Positions 1 to 9,669 of a DNA stretch of 22,352 nt are shown one piece after another. Origin of the DNA: an uncultured Opitutia bacterium (lineage in GTDB: Bacteria > Verrucomicrobiota > Verrucomicrobiia > Opitutales > UBA953). The number at the start of each line of letters is the position of its first letter. The first letter of the stretch is position 1. The notes beneath the pieces were generated by a model. It saw only the letters and a program-made list of their open reading frames with translations, did no database searches and had not been told where the DNA came from. Location of the stretch: assembly GCA_937875975.1 (NCBI GenBank), contig CALEEU010000404.1, positions 1-22,352 of the forward strand, read 5' to 3'. The translations under genes were made by a program, and so were the position numbers.

Positions 1-405
1 CCGGTCGACTTCCTCTGCGGCGACAAGTTCTCGCCTGATTCCAACACCCAGCCTGCCACCATGCAGTCCGGCATCCCTGCTGGCTGGGAAGGCATGGATT
101 GCGGTCCTGAGTCCATCAAGCTGTACGAGGCCGCCATCGGCCGCGCCGGCACGGTGGTCTGGAATGGCCCCTGCGGCGTCTTCGAATTCGAAAAGTTCGC
201 CGTCGGCTCCAAGGCCATGGCGGCGGCGGTGGCCAAGGCCACGGAGCGCGGCGCAATCACGATCGTCGGCGGCGGCGACACCGCCACGGCGGCCAAGAAG
301 TTCGGCGTCGACACCAAGGTCTCGCATTGCTCGACGGGCGGCGGTGCTTCCCTCGAATACCTCGAAGGCAAGGTCCTCCCGGGCGTCGCGGCCCTCTCGG
401 CCTGA
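1..405 (+). CDS. pgk: Phosphoglycerate kinase, C-terminal part (5' end outside window)
   Basis: This cytosolic glycolytic enzyme transfers phosphate from 1,3-bisphosphoglycerate to ADP. The reading frame is open from base 1 and ends with TGA at 403-405, so 134 C-terminal residues are visible. The visible part belongs to the C-terminal, nucleotide-binding domain. It contains VDFLCGDKFSP near the window edge, VVWNGPCGVFE, the GGGDT nucleotide loop, and the closing STGGGASLEYLEGK signature, which are all standard Pgk landmarks. The stop lies 42 bases before tpiA on the same strand, the familiar pgk-tpiA pairing. No frameshift or missing signature is seen. The identification is secure; only the N-terminal substrate-binding domain cannot be inspected. 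Confidence 0.97.
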   Translation, partial: PVDFLCGDKFSPDSNTQPATMQSGIPAGWEGMDCGPESIKLYEAAIGRAGTVVWNGPCGVFEFEKFAVGSKAMAAAVAKATERGAITIVGGGDTATAAKKFGVDTKVSHCSTGGGASLEYLEGKVLPGVAALSA

Positions 406-447
406 ACCTCGCCTCACCCGCTCCCACCCGCTCTCAAAACCACATCC

Positions 448-1224
448 ATGTCCATACGCACTCCCCTCATCGCCGGTAACTGGAAGATGAACAAGACGGC
501 CACCGAAGGCACTGACCTCGTCAAGGCCATCGCCGCCGCCGTCGGCACCGAATCTGCCGTCCAGATCGTTCTCTGCCCGCCCTTCACCGCGCTCTCCGCG
601 GTCAGCGCCGCGGCCGAAGGCACCCACCTCGCCGTGGGCGCCCAGAACATGCATGACAAGACGAACGGCGCCTTCACGGGCGAAGTCTCGGCCGCCATGC
701 TCCGCGACCTGCACGTCACGCACGTCATCCTCGGCCACAGCGAGCGCCGGGCGATCTTCGGCGAAGACGACGCCTTCATCAATCGCAAGGTCAACGCCGC
801 CCTCGCCGCATCACTGAAGCCCATCCTCTGCGTCGGCGAGCTGCTCGCCGAGCGCGAAGCCGGCACCACGAACGCCGTGGTGAAGCGCCAGGTCGAACTC
901 GGTCTCGCCGGTGTCCCCGCAGCTAAGGCCGAACAGGTCATCATCGCCTACGAACCCGTCTGGGCGATCGGTACTGGCAAGACCGCCACCCCGGCCATGG
1001 CCCAGGAAGTCCATGCCTTCATCCGCTCGCTGCTGGTTTCCCAGTTCGGCGCCGAGACCGCGGCTCGCGTCCGCATCCTCTACGGCGGATCCATGAAGCC
1101 CGATAACGCCGATGCCCTGCTCGCTGAGCATGATATCGATGGCGGCCTGATCGGCGGCGCCTCCCTCGAGGCCAAGAGCTTCGTCGACCTCGTCCAGAGT
1201 GCCGCGAAGTCGCTGACCCGCTAA
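448..1224 (+). CDS. tpiA: Triosephosphate isomerase
   Basis: The enzyme interconverts dihydroxyacetone phosphate and glyceraldehyde 3-phosphate in the cytosol. The 258-residue length is normal for a single TIM barrel. Active-site residues are all present: N11 and K13 in AGNWKMNKT, H97 in ILGHSERR, and the catalytic base E169 in AYEPVWAIGTGKT, which also begins the mobile loop. The phosphate-binding YGGSMKPDN and the late GGLIGGASL follow. The ATG at 448 places AGNWKMN at the expected N-terminal position. It is preceded by a C-rich stretch without a Shine-Dalgarno sequence. The gene follows pgk by 42 bases, so the two are probably co-transcribed, and a hairpin lies 17 bases after the stop codon. 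Confidence 0.98.
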   Translation: MSIRTPLIAGNWKMNKTATEGTDLVKAIAAAVGTESAVQIVLCPPFTALSAVSAAAEGTHLAVGAQNMHDKTNGAFTGEVSAAMLRDLHVTHVILGHSERRAIFGEDDAFINRKVNAALAASLKPILCVGELLAEREAGTTNAVVKRQVELGLAGVPAAKAEQVIIAYEPVWAIGTGKTATPAMAQEVHAFIRSLLVSQFGAETAARVRILYGGSMKPDNADALLAEHDIDGGLIGGASLEAKSFVDLVQSAAKSLTR

Positions 1225-1241
1225 GTCGGAGCCACTCGAGC

Positions 1242-1293
1242 TTAGGCCAGCGAATGGATTAGCCCCACTAGGGCTTTCCCTTCGCTGGCCTAA
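1242..1293. terminator. Nested inverted repeat downstream of tpiA, probable terminator
   Basis: A perfect 13-base inverted repeat pairs 1242-1254 (TTAGGCCAGCGAA) with 1281-1293 (TTCGCTGGCCTAA). Inside its 26-base loop a second hairpin pairs 1261-1265 (AGCCC) with 1271-1275 (GGGCT). A further small hairpin pairs 1307-1311 with 1316-1320. The position just after the tpiA stop suggests transcript ending or 3' end protection. A proper T-run is missing (TAATAGTTTGG follows), so it is not a textbook intrinsic terminator. The symmetry would let it act on either strand, or as a protein-binding palindrome. Confidence 0.5.
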
Positions 1294-1541
1294 TAGTTTG
1301 GAAAGGGCCCAATGCTGGGCAGGGAAGGGCTTTAATGAACTTAAACAATCGTTAGTTTGTAAATATATGCCATTCAGCATTTTATGATGTTAATTTACAC
1401 TCAATTCACAGGTTCTTAGGGGTTCGGTTCTCAGGCTACCCCTGAAAAGCGACTAAAACCGCTTAAATTTGGGTTGCGAAGGGGTTCTGCCTTTCGTGCT
1501 TCTTCGGTCAAAAAACCCGCCAATCCATTCGTCTGAACGCG
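1294..1541 (+). promoter_or_regulatory. Gene-free leader and probable promoter region of the act operon
   Basis: No credible gene lies between tpiA and actA. About 1331-1413 is sharply AT-rich compared with the GC-rich surroundings, as expected for a promoter. One weak sigma70-like pair is TTAAAC at 1341-1346 and TATATG at 1364-1369, with a 17-base spacer; it matches consensus poorly and is only a suggestion. Downstream, in what would be the transcript leader, two small hairpins can form: 1418-1423 with 1438-1443 (AGGGGT/ACCCCT), and 1447-1451 with 1460-1464 (AAGCG/CGCTT). No riboswitch class is recognised. This is the only long gap before the ten-gene respiratory operon. Confidence 0.4.
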
Positions 1542-2243
1542 ATGCGCAAACTCCTCGATTTTCTCAACCGCCCGGCCACTCGTGGCAACTTCTTCGCCCG
1601 GGCCGTCAACGCCGCCCCGTTGCAGATCCTCGTCTGCCTGCTCATCACTGCCGTGGTCGTCGCCGCCGCGGTCAACGAGTACGCCACGAACAAGTATCTG
1701 AACGTCGGATACACGCCGGATCAGCCCGTCGCGTTCGACCACTCCTTCCATGCCGGACCCGATTCTGTCCTGGGTCTCGATTGCCGCTATTGCCACAACT
1801 ACGTGGACAAGTCTTCGCATTCCAACGTCCCGACGACCGGTACCTGCTGGAACTGCCATAGCCAGGTGAAGCCCGACAGCCCTGCGCTCGCGCTCGTGAA
1901 GAAAAGCATGGAGACCGGCGAAGCGATCCGCTGGGTCAAGGTGCACAAGGTGCCTGACTACGTTTACTTCAATCACGCCGTGCACGTGAACCGCGGCGTG
2001 AGCTGCGTCGAGTGCCACGGTCGCATCGACCAGCAGGTCGTCGTCGGCCAGCAGAAGTCGCTCAACATGTCCTTCTGCCTCGATTGCCACCGCAATCCCG
2101 AGCAGTTCCTGCGTCCCGTCGACAAGGTCACCGACCTCGCCTACAAGGCCGCTTCGCCTGCTGCGCAGACCGCGGACGGCACGAAGTTCGTCCACGACTG
2201 GAAGGTCAATCCGCCCCAGAGCTGCTCGGGCTGCCACCGCTAA
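1542..2243 (+). CDS. actA: Alternative complex III subunit ActA, membrane-anchored pentaheme cytochrome c
   Basis: ActA is one of the heme subunits of alternative complex III, a quinol-oxidising complex that replaces cytochrome bc1. The 233 residues start with a basic segment and one membrane anchor at about 28-45. The rest is periplasmic and carries five CXXCH heme c motifs: CRYCH 81-85, CWNCH 102-106, CVECH 155-159, CLDCH 179-183 and CSGCH 228-232. Five hemes is the number known for ActA. Extra histidines (H67, H70, H145, H148) are candidate distal ligands. It is the first gene of the operon, and actB follows after 18 bases. The ATG at 1542 has no Shine-Dalgarno sequence, but it gives the expected basic N-terminus and anchor. 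Confidence 0.95.
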   Translation: MRKLLDFLNRPATRGNFFARAVNAAPLQILVCLLITAVVVAAAVNEYATNKYLNVGYTPDQPVAFDHSFHAGPDSVLGLDCRYCHNYVDKSSHSNVPTTGTCWNCHSQVKPDSPALALVKKSMETGEAIRWVKVHKVPDYVYFNHAVHVNRGVSCVECHGRIDQQVVVGQQKSLNMSFCLDCHRNPEQFLRPVDKVTDLAYKAASPAAQTADGTKFVHDWKVNPPQSCSGCHR

Positions 2244-2261
2244 TCCCACACTTCTTTTCCG

Positions 2262-5200
2262 ATGAGCAAGAAAGTCTTTGAACACCCTGCGGTCCAGCCC
2301 GGCGAGCCGACCGGCCCCTCTTACTGGCGCAGCCTCGACGAGCGCAACAAGTCGCCCGAGTTCCGCACCCGCGCCGAGCGCGAGTTCGTCGAAGGCGCCT
2401 CCGCCATCACCTCCGTCGAGCGTCGTGAGTTCCTGATGCTCATGGGCGCCTCCTTCGGCCTCGCCGGCCTCGGTCTCGCCGGTTGCCGCGAACCCCGCAA
2501 TCACACGCTTCCTTACGCCAAGCAGCCGGAGAACACGATTCCCGGCGTCGCCACTTACTACGCTTCCTCTTTCCCCGGCGAGTTCGCCAATCAGCCGATC
2601 CTCGTCGAGACGCACCAGCACCGCCCGACCAAGATCGAAGGTAACCCGAGCCACCGCGCCAACGGCGGAGCTTCTTCGAAGTTCGCCCAAGCTAGCGTGC
2701 TCGACATGTACGACCCGGACCGCGCGCAGGCTTCCGTCGCCGCCGATGGCTCGGTCCTTTCCGTCGCCGCCGCCCGTGCGTTCGTGCGCGGTCTCGCCAC
2801 CGCCGCCAAGGGCGACGCTGGTGCTGGCTTGGCCTTTCTCGCCCGTCCGTCCACTTCCCCGACGCGTGCCCGTCTCGTCGCCGGCCTCAAGGCAGCCTAC
2901 CCGAAGGCACGCTGGGTCGAATACACGCCGGTCTCCCAGGATCGCGCCCACGCCGTCCTCGGCGCCCGCGCGCTGCCGGATTACGCCAAGGCCCGTCGCG
3001 TGCTGAGCCTCGACCGCGATTTCCTTGGGGCGCATGACGCCACCATCGAAGACACCCGCGCCTATTCCTCCGCCCGCCGCGCCGATACGGCGGAGCAGGC
3101 TGAGAAGATGACGCGTCTCTACGTCGTCGAATCCACCTTCTCGCTGACTGGCGCCGCCGCCGATCACCGCCTCCGCGCCTCGTCCTCGCACATCTCCGGC
3201 CTCGCGATTCTCTTCGCCGCCGAAGTCCTCGCTCAGACCGGCAACGCCGCCGCCGCTTCCCTTAAGGGCAAGGTCTCTGGCATCAATGTCGACGCCAAGT
3301 GGGTGACCGAATGCGCCGCCGACCTCGTCAAGGCCGCCAAGGGCGAAGCCCTCATTGTCGCCGGCGAACATCTCTCCGCTGACGCGCAGCGCGCCGTCTT
3401 CCTTGCGAACCAGGCCCTCGGTGCCGCCATCAAGTATGTCGCCGCACCGGCTCCTTCGTCGCTGACGATTGCTGCCCTCGCCGCCAAGCCGGCTGACACT
3501 CTTGTCATCCTCGGTGGCAACCCTGCTTACGATGCTCCGGCTGACGTCGACTTCGGCGCCGCCATCAAGGCCGCCAAGTCGGTCGTTCGCCTCGGTTATC
3601 ATGGCGCCTCTTTCGACGAGACCTCCGCCGCCGTGAAGGCCGCGGGTGGTACCTTCCTCGCTGCTTCGCACTACCTCGAGAGCTGGTCTGACGGTCGCAC
3701 GCTGAGCGGCGTCTACGTCCCGGTGCAGCCGATGATCGACCCGCTGTTCGCGACGGTCACCGAGCTCGATATCCTCGCTCCGTTCGCCGGCGCCGACAAG
3801 GACGCCCACGCGCTCGTCCGCGAGACCTTCAACTCGCTGTCGAAGAATGTTTCTGATGAAGCCTTTGCCGCTTGGCTCGCCGAGGGCGTCCTCGCCGGTT
3901 CCGCCTTCGCCGCCGCCAAGCCCGCTGTCAGCGCCGAGCAGATCAAGGCCTTCGCCGCTCCGGCCCTTTCGTTCGACTCCCTCGAAGTGCGCCTCCTGCC
4001 CAGCGTCCACTCGGGTGACGGTCAGTACGCCAACAACGGCTGGCTCGCCGAGGCTCCGGATCCCATGTCCAAGACGGTCTGGGAAAACGTCATCCTCGTC
4101 AGCCCGAAGTTCGCCGCCAAGCTCGCCATCGAGCCGTCCGAAGCATTCATCAATAAGATTGGTGGCGAAGCCGACTTCCTGCACACCGGCGCGCTCAACC
4201 GTAATATCAACCAGCTCGTCGATGGCCGCCTCATCTGCCGCGTCGCTACGCTGACTCTCGGTGACAAGACCGTCACCGGTCCGCTCTTCATTATGCCGGG
4301 TATGGCTGACTTCACCGTCGGCCTGCAGCTTGGCTTCGGTCGCCGCGTGGCCGGCCGCATCGCCACGCGCGTCGACGAACGCCTCGCTGGTCGCATCACT
4401 GGCAACGGCTTCGACACCTATCCTTTCGTCTCCGCCTCCGAGCCTTCCGTCCGTACGGGCGTGAAGCTCACCCTCACCAGCGCCACCGTGGCGGTCTGCA
4501 ACATGCAGGACCATTGGTCCATGGAAGGCCGCGACATCATTCGCGAAGGTAACGTCGAAGACCTGAAGAAGAACGCGGATTTCGCCAAGCTCGGTATCGA
4601 TGGCCACGCCCCGGCCGTCTACGGCAAGGATGGCAACATGGCTCCGGCCGACAAGGCCAAGACGACCCCGCGAGGAAACTCCGCCTACGAGCACCCGGCC
4701 CACGCCGTTGCTCCCAACGTCGCCGTCTGGAAGGGCCACGAATCCGAATTAGTGCTCCAGCAGTGGGGCATGTCGATCGACCTCAACACTTGCACGGGTT
4801 GCAACGCTTGCGTGACCGCCTGTCAGTCCGAGAATAACATCCCGGTCGTCGGCCGCGAGCAGGTGCTCAAGGGCCGCAACATGCACTGGATTCGCCTCGA
4901 CCGCTACTTCTTCGACGGTCGCGCCGCCGCCGGTAACGTAATCCCTGAAGACCCGCAGGTTACCTTCATGGGTGTCGCCTGCCAGCATTGCGAAACCGCC
5001 CCGTGCGAGACCGTCTGCCCGGCCAACGCCACCGTCCACGACGACCAGGGTCTTAACACCATGGCGTACAACCGTTGCATCGGTACCCGCTATTGCGCGA
5101 ACAACTGTCCCTATAAGGTCCGTCGTTTTAACTTCCTCGACTTCAATAAGCGCGTCGACGGCCACTACTACGAAGGCCCGCTCGGCCCCGAGAAGACCGT

Positions 5201-5675
5201 CAAGGATCCGGCCGACCTGCCGCAGCTGCAGAAGAACCCCGACGTCTCCGTGCGTATGCGCGGTGTCATGGAAAAGTGCACCTACTGCGTCCAGCGCATC
5301 CAAGAAGCCAAGATTCAGGCCAAGGTCCGCGCCCGCAATTCGGCCGACATCAACGTCCGCGACGGCGTCATCCAGGTCGCCTGCCAGCAGGCTTGCCCGG
5401 CCGGCGCGATCGAGTTCGGCGACATCACCGACCCGAAGTCCCGCGTCGCCAAGGCCAAGGCCTCGACCCGTTCCTACGGCGCGCTGACCTACCTCAACAC
5501 CCGCCCGCGCACGACCTACCAGGCCAAGCTGCGTAATCTCAACCTCCGGATGCCCGGCGCCAACCTCGTCCCGCTTTCTCGGGTCGAGATGGACGGCCGC
5601 GCCTCGCACGGCGCCCCCGCGCACGGCGACGTCCACGCGAAGCCCGCCCATGGTGCTGCGCATCACGCCAAATAA
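2262..5675 (+). CDS. actB: Alternative complex III subunit ActB, molybdopterin-like plus iron-sulfur fusion
   Basis: This 1137-residue protein fuses two modules found separately in molybdoenzymes. Residues from about 80 to 800 resemble the catalytic molybdopterin subunit; known ActB proteins carry no molybdenum there. The region from C844 on is an NrfC/PsrB-like ferredoxin domain with 15 cysteines: CTGCNACVTAC, CQHC...CETVC, CIGTRYCANNC, CTYC and CQQAC. Fifteen fits three [4Fe-4S] clusters and one [3Fe-4S]. An export signal starts after a roughly 50-residue lead: ERREFLML (R54, R55) is twin-arginine-like and is followed by LAGC ending at C75, a possible lipobox. The C-terminus has a His-rich tail (six His in the last 22 or so residues). 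It lies between actA and actC with short spacers (18 and 21 bases). Confidence 0.96.
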   Translation: MSKKVFEHPAVQPGEPTGPSYWRSLDERNKSPEFRTRAEREFVEGASAITSVERREFLMLMGASFGLAGLGLAGCREPRNHTLPYAKQPENTIPGVATYYASSFPGEFANQPILVETHQHRPTKIEGNPSHRANGGASSKFAQASVLDMYDPDRAQASVAADGSVLSVAAARAFVRGLATAAKGDAGAGLAFLARPSTSPTRARLVAGLKAAYPKARWVEYTPVSQDRAHAVLGARALPDYAKARRVLSLDRDFLGAHDATIEDTRAYSSARRADTAEQAEKMTRLYVVESTFSLTGAAADHRLRASSSHISGLAILFAAEVLAQTGNAAAASLKGKVSGINVDAKWVTECAADLVKAAKGEALIVAGEHLSADAQRAVFLANQALGAAIKYVAAPAPSSLTIAALAAKPADTLVILGGNPAYDAPADVDFGAAIKAAKSVVRLGYHGASFDETSAAVKAAGGTFLAASHYLESWSDGRTLSGVYVPVQPMIDPLFATVTELDILAPFAGADKDAHALVRETFNSLSKNVSDEAFAAWLAEGVLAGSAFAAAKPAVSAEQIKAFAAPALSFDSLEVRLLPSVHSGDGQYANNGWLAEAPDPMSKTVWENVILVSPKFAAKLAIEPSEAFINKIGGEADFLHTGALNRNINQLVDGRLICRVATLTLGDKTVTGPLFIMPGMADFTVGLQLGFGRRVAGRIATRVDERLAGRITGNGFDTYPFVSASEPSVRTGVKLTLTSATVAVCNMQDHWSMEGRDIIREGNVEDLKKNADFAKLGIDGHAPAVYGKDGNMAPADKAKTTPRGNSAYEHPAHAVAPNVAVWKGHESELVLQQWGMSIDLNTCTGCNACVTACQSENNIPVVGREQVLKGRNMHWIRLDRYFFDGRAAAGNVIPEDPQVTFMGVACQHCETAPCETVCPANATVHDDQGLNTMAYNRCIGTRYCANNCPYKVRRFNFLDFNKRVDGHYYEGPLGPEKTVKDPADLPQLQKNPDVSVRMRGVMEKCTYCVQRIQEAKIQAKVRARNSADINVRDGVIQVACQQACPAGAIEFGDITDPKSRVAKAKASTRSYGALTYLNTRPRTTYQAKLRNLNLRMPGANLVPLSRVEMDGRASHGAPAHGDVHAKPAHGAAHHAK

Positions 5676-5696
5676 TCCTTAACGACTACCCGTCCC

Positions 5697-7106
<1,410 letters not shown>

Positions 7107-7125
7107 TTCCCGCCGCCCAACGACC

Positions 7126-7668
7126 ATGAACGAACGTAACGAACGCATCCACGGCGTGGCCTGCACTTTCCGCAAGGTCTCCGACGTGTTTCACGCCGCC
7201 GAGAAGGTGCGCGATGCCGGCTGGAAGAACTGGGACGTGCACACGCCTTTCCCGATCCACGGTATGGACCAGGCCATGGGCCTGCCTCGCTCCCCCGTCC
7301 CGCGCCTGACCTTGCTGGGCGGCGTCACCGGTTTCATCACCGGCTGCCTCCTCACCTGGTACATGAACTCGTACGACTACCCGCTGATTGTCGGAGGTAA
7401 GCCCTACTGGAGCGTGATCTTCCCGTTCCCGGTGCTCTACGAGTGCACGATTCTGTTCGCCGCCTTCGGCACCTTCTTCGGCCAGTTCATCTTCAACCGC
7501 CTGCCGCGTCACAACCATCCTCTGTTCGACCTCCCGAACTTCGCCCGCGTGTCGGACGACACGTTCATGATCGTCCTCGAGGCCCGCGACCCGCAGTTCC
7601 ACCTCGATGAGTCGCGTAACTTCCTCCAGTCGCTCGGCGGCCAGGAGATCACCGTCATCCGCGACTAA
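7126..7668 (+). CDS. actD: Alternative complex III subunit ActD (DUF3341 family)
   Basis: ActD is a small membrane subunit of alternative complex III that carries no cofactor. The 180 residues match the DUF3341 pattern. A soluble start (GVACTFRKVSDVFHAAEKVRDAG) resembles a small alpha/beta domain, and DVHTPFPIHGMDQAMGLPRS is the family signature region. Two membrane helices follow at about 61-80 and 98-123, with a soluble C-terminal segment (HNHPLFDLPNFARVSDDTFMI) after them. The start at 7126 lies 19 bases after actC, and actE follows after only 9 bases. The order actC-actD-actE is the usual one. Nothing in the sequence is damaged or unusual. Confidence 0.94.
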   Translation: MNERNERIHGVACTFRKVSDVFHAAEKVRDAGWKNWDVHTPFPIHGMDQAMGLPRSPVPRLTLLGGVTGFITGCLLTWYMNSYDYPLIVGGKPYWSVIFPFPVLYECTILFAAFGTFFGQFIFNRLPRHNHPLFDLPNFARVSDDTFMIVLEARDPQFHLDESRNFLQSLGGQEITVIRD

Positions 7669-7677
7669 TCCGCACCC

Positions 7678-8391
7678 ATGAGCCGCTATCTCGCATTCCT
7701 CGCCGTCGCTGTCGTCGCCACGATCAGCTTCCTCGGTTTCCAGGGCAAGAAGTCCAAGGACACGCCCGTCTATGTCTTCGACGACATGGACTACCAGAAC
7801 AAGTACAAGGCCCAAGGGGAAAACGCCTTCTTCGCCGACGGCCGTGACGCGCGTCCGCCCGTCACCGGCACCGTCGCCCGCGGCACCGGCCTCGAGCCGA
7901 CCAAGGTCTTCTCGGCCGGCTACCAGCGCGCCGAATCCCTGAATCCTTCCTTCGTCACCGGCAAGGACGCCAAGGGCACCTTTATCGCCGGCTTCCCGGA
8001 GAAGTCGCTCAGCTTCACCAACGGCAAGCTCAACGACTACAAGGTCAGCCAGTACACCCTCGACGTAGGTCGCGGCAAATTCCAGATCTACTGCGCCGTC
8101 TGTCACGGCCAAGCCGGCGACGGTAACGGTATCATGAAGGTGCGCTCCGCCATCGAAGGCGATGCTGCCATCGTCACGATCGCCAGCCTCCAGACGCCGC
8201 TCATCCGCGCCTATCCGAACGGTCAGCTCTACGACGTCGTTACCAACGGCAAGAACACGATGATGGGATACGGCGACAAGCTTTCCCCTGAGGAGCGCTG
8301 GGCTGTCGTGGCCTACGTGCGCGCTTTGCAACTCTCGCAGAACTGCCCGCCCGAACTCGTCCCCTCCGCCGTGAAGGCCCAAATCAAGTAA
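7678..8391 (+). CDS. actE: Alternative complex III subunit ActE, monoheme cytochrome c
   Basis: ActE is the monoheme cytochrome c of alternative complex III on the periplasmic side. Of its 237 residues, about 4-22 form a hydrophobic signal anchor (LAFLAVAVVATISFLGF) with no lipobox cysteine. The heme site is CAVCH at 139-143, followed by the usual GQAGDGNGIM. The distal ligand is probably M195 or M196 in NTMMGYGDKLSPEERW, just before the closing helix VVAYVRALQ. Together these make a complete class I cytochrome c domain. The region between the anchor and the heme domain (about 25-115) is longer than in simple cytochromes and is typical of ActE. The gene starts 9 bases after actD and ends 6 bases before actF. 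Confidence 0.94.
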   Translation: MSRYLAFLAVAVVATISFLGFQGKKSKDTPVYVFDDMDYQNKYKAQGENAFFADGRDARPPVTGTVARGTGLEPTKVFSAGYQRAESLNPSFVTGKDAKGTFIAGFPEKSLSFTNGKLNDYKVSQYTLDVGRGKFQIYCAVCHGQAGDGNGIMKVRSAIEGDAAIVTIASLQTPLIRAYPNGQLYDVVTNGKNTMMGYGDKLSPEERWAVVAYVRALQLSQNCPPELVPSAVKAQIK

Positions 8392-8397
8392 TTCGCC

Positions 8398-9669
8398 ATG
8401 AGCTCCTCTTCGCCTCACGCCCTGACCGCCCACTGGAAGAAATTCCTGGCCCTCGGCGTCGTCGCCTTGGCCGTCGTCTGGGTCTTCGCCTGCGTCGGCG
8501 TGGCCCACCACGAGAACCGCCAGGCTCTTTCCGTCCTCGTCGGATCGCTGTTCTGGATCTCGATCCTGATTGGCATGCTGTTGCTCACGATGATCACCCG
8601 ACTCTTCGACGCCGGCTGGGCTCCGCTCATCCGACGCAACTGGGAGCTCCTCATTATCGCTTTGCCGGTCGTGATTCTCCTCGGCGTCGTACCGCTGGCC
8701 TTCAGTACCGACTTCCGCCACGCCCTCTGGGATTGGACGAACGCCGAACATTTGCTCCCGGGTGGACATGCCGTTGGCCATGACCCGATCCTGCAGGCTA
8801 AGAGCTGGTTCCTGAACGAGAAGTTCTTCCTCATCCGCATCGCCCTCTACGTCCTGGTCTTCGGCGTGCTCGCCATCCTCCTCCGCCGCTGGTCGTTCGC
8901 CCAGGACACTGACCGCACTGCCGGACACACGCATCGCCTGCATGCCGTCTCCGCCGTGGGCATCCCGCTCTCGGCCGTGGCGCTCACCATGCTGGCCTTC
9001 GACTGCCTGATGGCCCTCTCGTACCACTGGTTCTCGACCATGTACGGTGTGTGGTTCTTCGCACTCTCCATCCGTCTGGCCCTCGCGGTCACGGTGATCC
9101 TCACCTACAAGCTGTCCAACGGCGGCTGGCTCGACGGCCTCCTCAACCAGGCCCACCGCCACGTGCTGGGCTGCCTCATGCTGGCCTTCACGGTCTTCTG
9201 GGCCTACATCAGTTTCTCGCAGTACTTCCTGATCTACACCGCGAACATCCCGGAAGAGACCTTCTGGTATAACATCCGCGAGATCGATGCCGCGACCGGC
9301 CTTAAGAGCGAGTGGTGGGGTGTCTCGATGTACCTCATCTTCGGCTTCTTCCTCCTGCCGTTCCTGTCCCTGCTGTTCTACCGCACGAAGATCGTCGCTG
9401 GCCGTCTCCTGACGGTGGCATGGATCATCGTGATTGGCGGGCTCGTCGATCTCTGGTTCAACGCGCTACCTCGCCAGGTCTATGATAAGTCGACCCCGGA
9501 AGGCTTCGTCGTGACGCCGTTCCTTACGCCCTCCCTCTTCCTCGATCTGGCCGCGATCCTTGGCTTCGGCGGTATCGTCTTCGCAATCTACCTACGTGGC
9601 GCCGCCAAGCACGAGACCATCCCCGTCCACGATCCCCGCATCCTCGAGTCCATCAACTATCATGAGTGA
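8398..9669 (+). CDS. actF: Alternative complex III subunit ActF, membrane protein
   Basis: ActF is the second large membrane subunit of alternative complex III. It is structurally related to ActC but less conserved at the quinol site. The 423 residues show about ten hydrophobic helices, beginning near 18-38 (FLALGVVALAVVWVFACVGVA). A family-typical segment is ALTMLAFDCLMALSYHWFSTMYGVWFF; another is TVFWAYISFSQYFLIYTANIPEET. No heme or metal motif is present. It starts 6 bases after actE. Its last codons overlap the next gene by 8 bases (ATGAGTGA), which suggests translational coupling to the downstream cytochrome and ties the pseudo-oxidase module to the act genes. Confidence 0.94.
   Translation: MSSSSPHALTAHWKKFLALGVVALAVVWVFACVGVAHHENRQALSVLVGSLFWISILIGMLLLTMITRLFDAGWAPLIRRNWELLIIALPVVILLGVVPLAFSTDFRHALWDWTNAEHLLPGGHAVGHDPILQAKSWFLNEKFFLIRIALYVLVFGVLAILLRRWSFAQDTDRTAGHTHRLHAVSAVGIPLSAVALTMLAFDCLMALSYHWFSTMYGVWFFALSIRLALAVTVILTYKLSNGGWLDGLLNQAHRHVLGCLMLAFTVFWAYISFSQYFLIYTANIPEETFWYNIREIDAATGLKSEWWGVSMYLIFGFFLLPFLSLLFYRTKIVAGRLLTVAWIIVIGGLVDLWFNALPRQVYDKSTPEGFVVTPFLTPSLFLDLAAILGFGGIVFAIYLRGAAKHETIPVHDPRILESINYHE

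Noticed and set aside
1431..4739. A very long open frame on the minus strand opposite actA and actB
   Set aside because: Its translation is rich in Gly, Asp, Val and Arg with no recognisable domain, and it covers secure genes on the other strand. GC-rich codon bias produces such mirror frames.
9560..9661. An upstream start for the cytochrome c gene inside actF
   Set aside because: It would add 34 Ser/Pro/Thr-rich residues translated out of frame from actF. The ATG at 9662 overlaps the actF stop by 8 bases and gives a normal anchored cytochrome.
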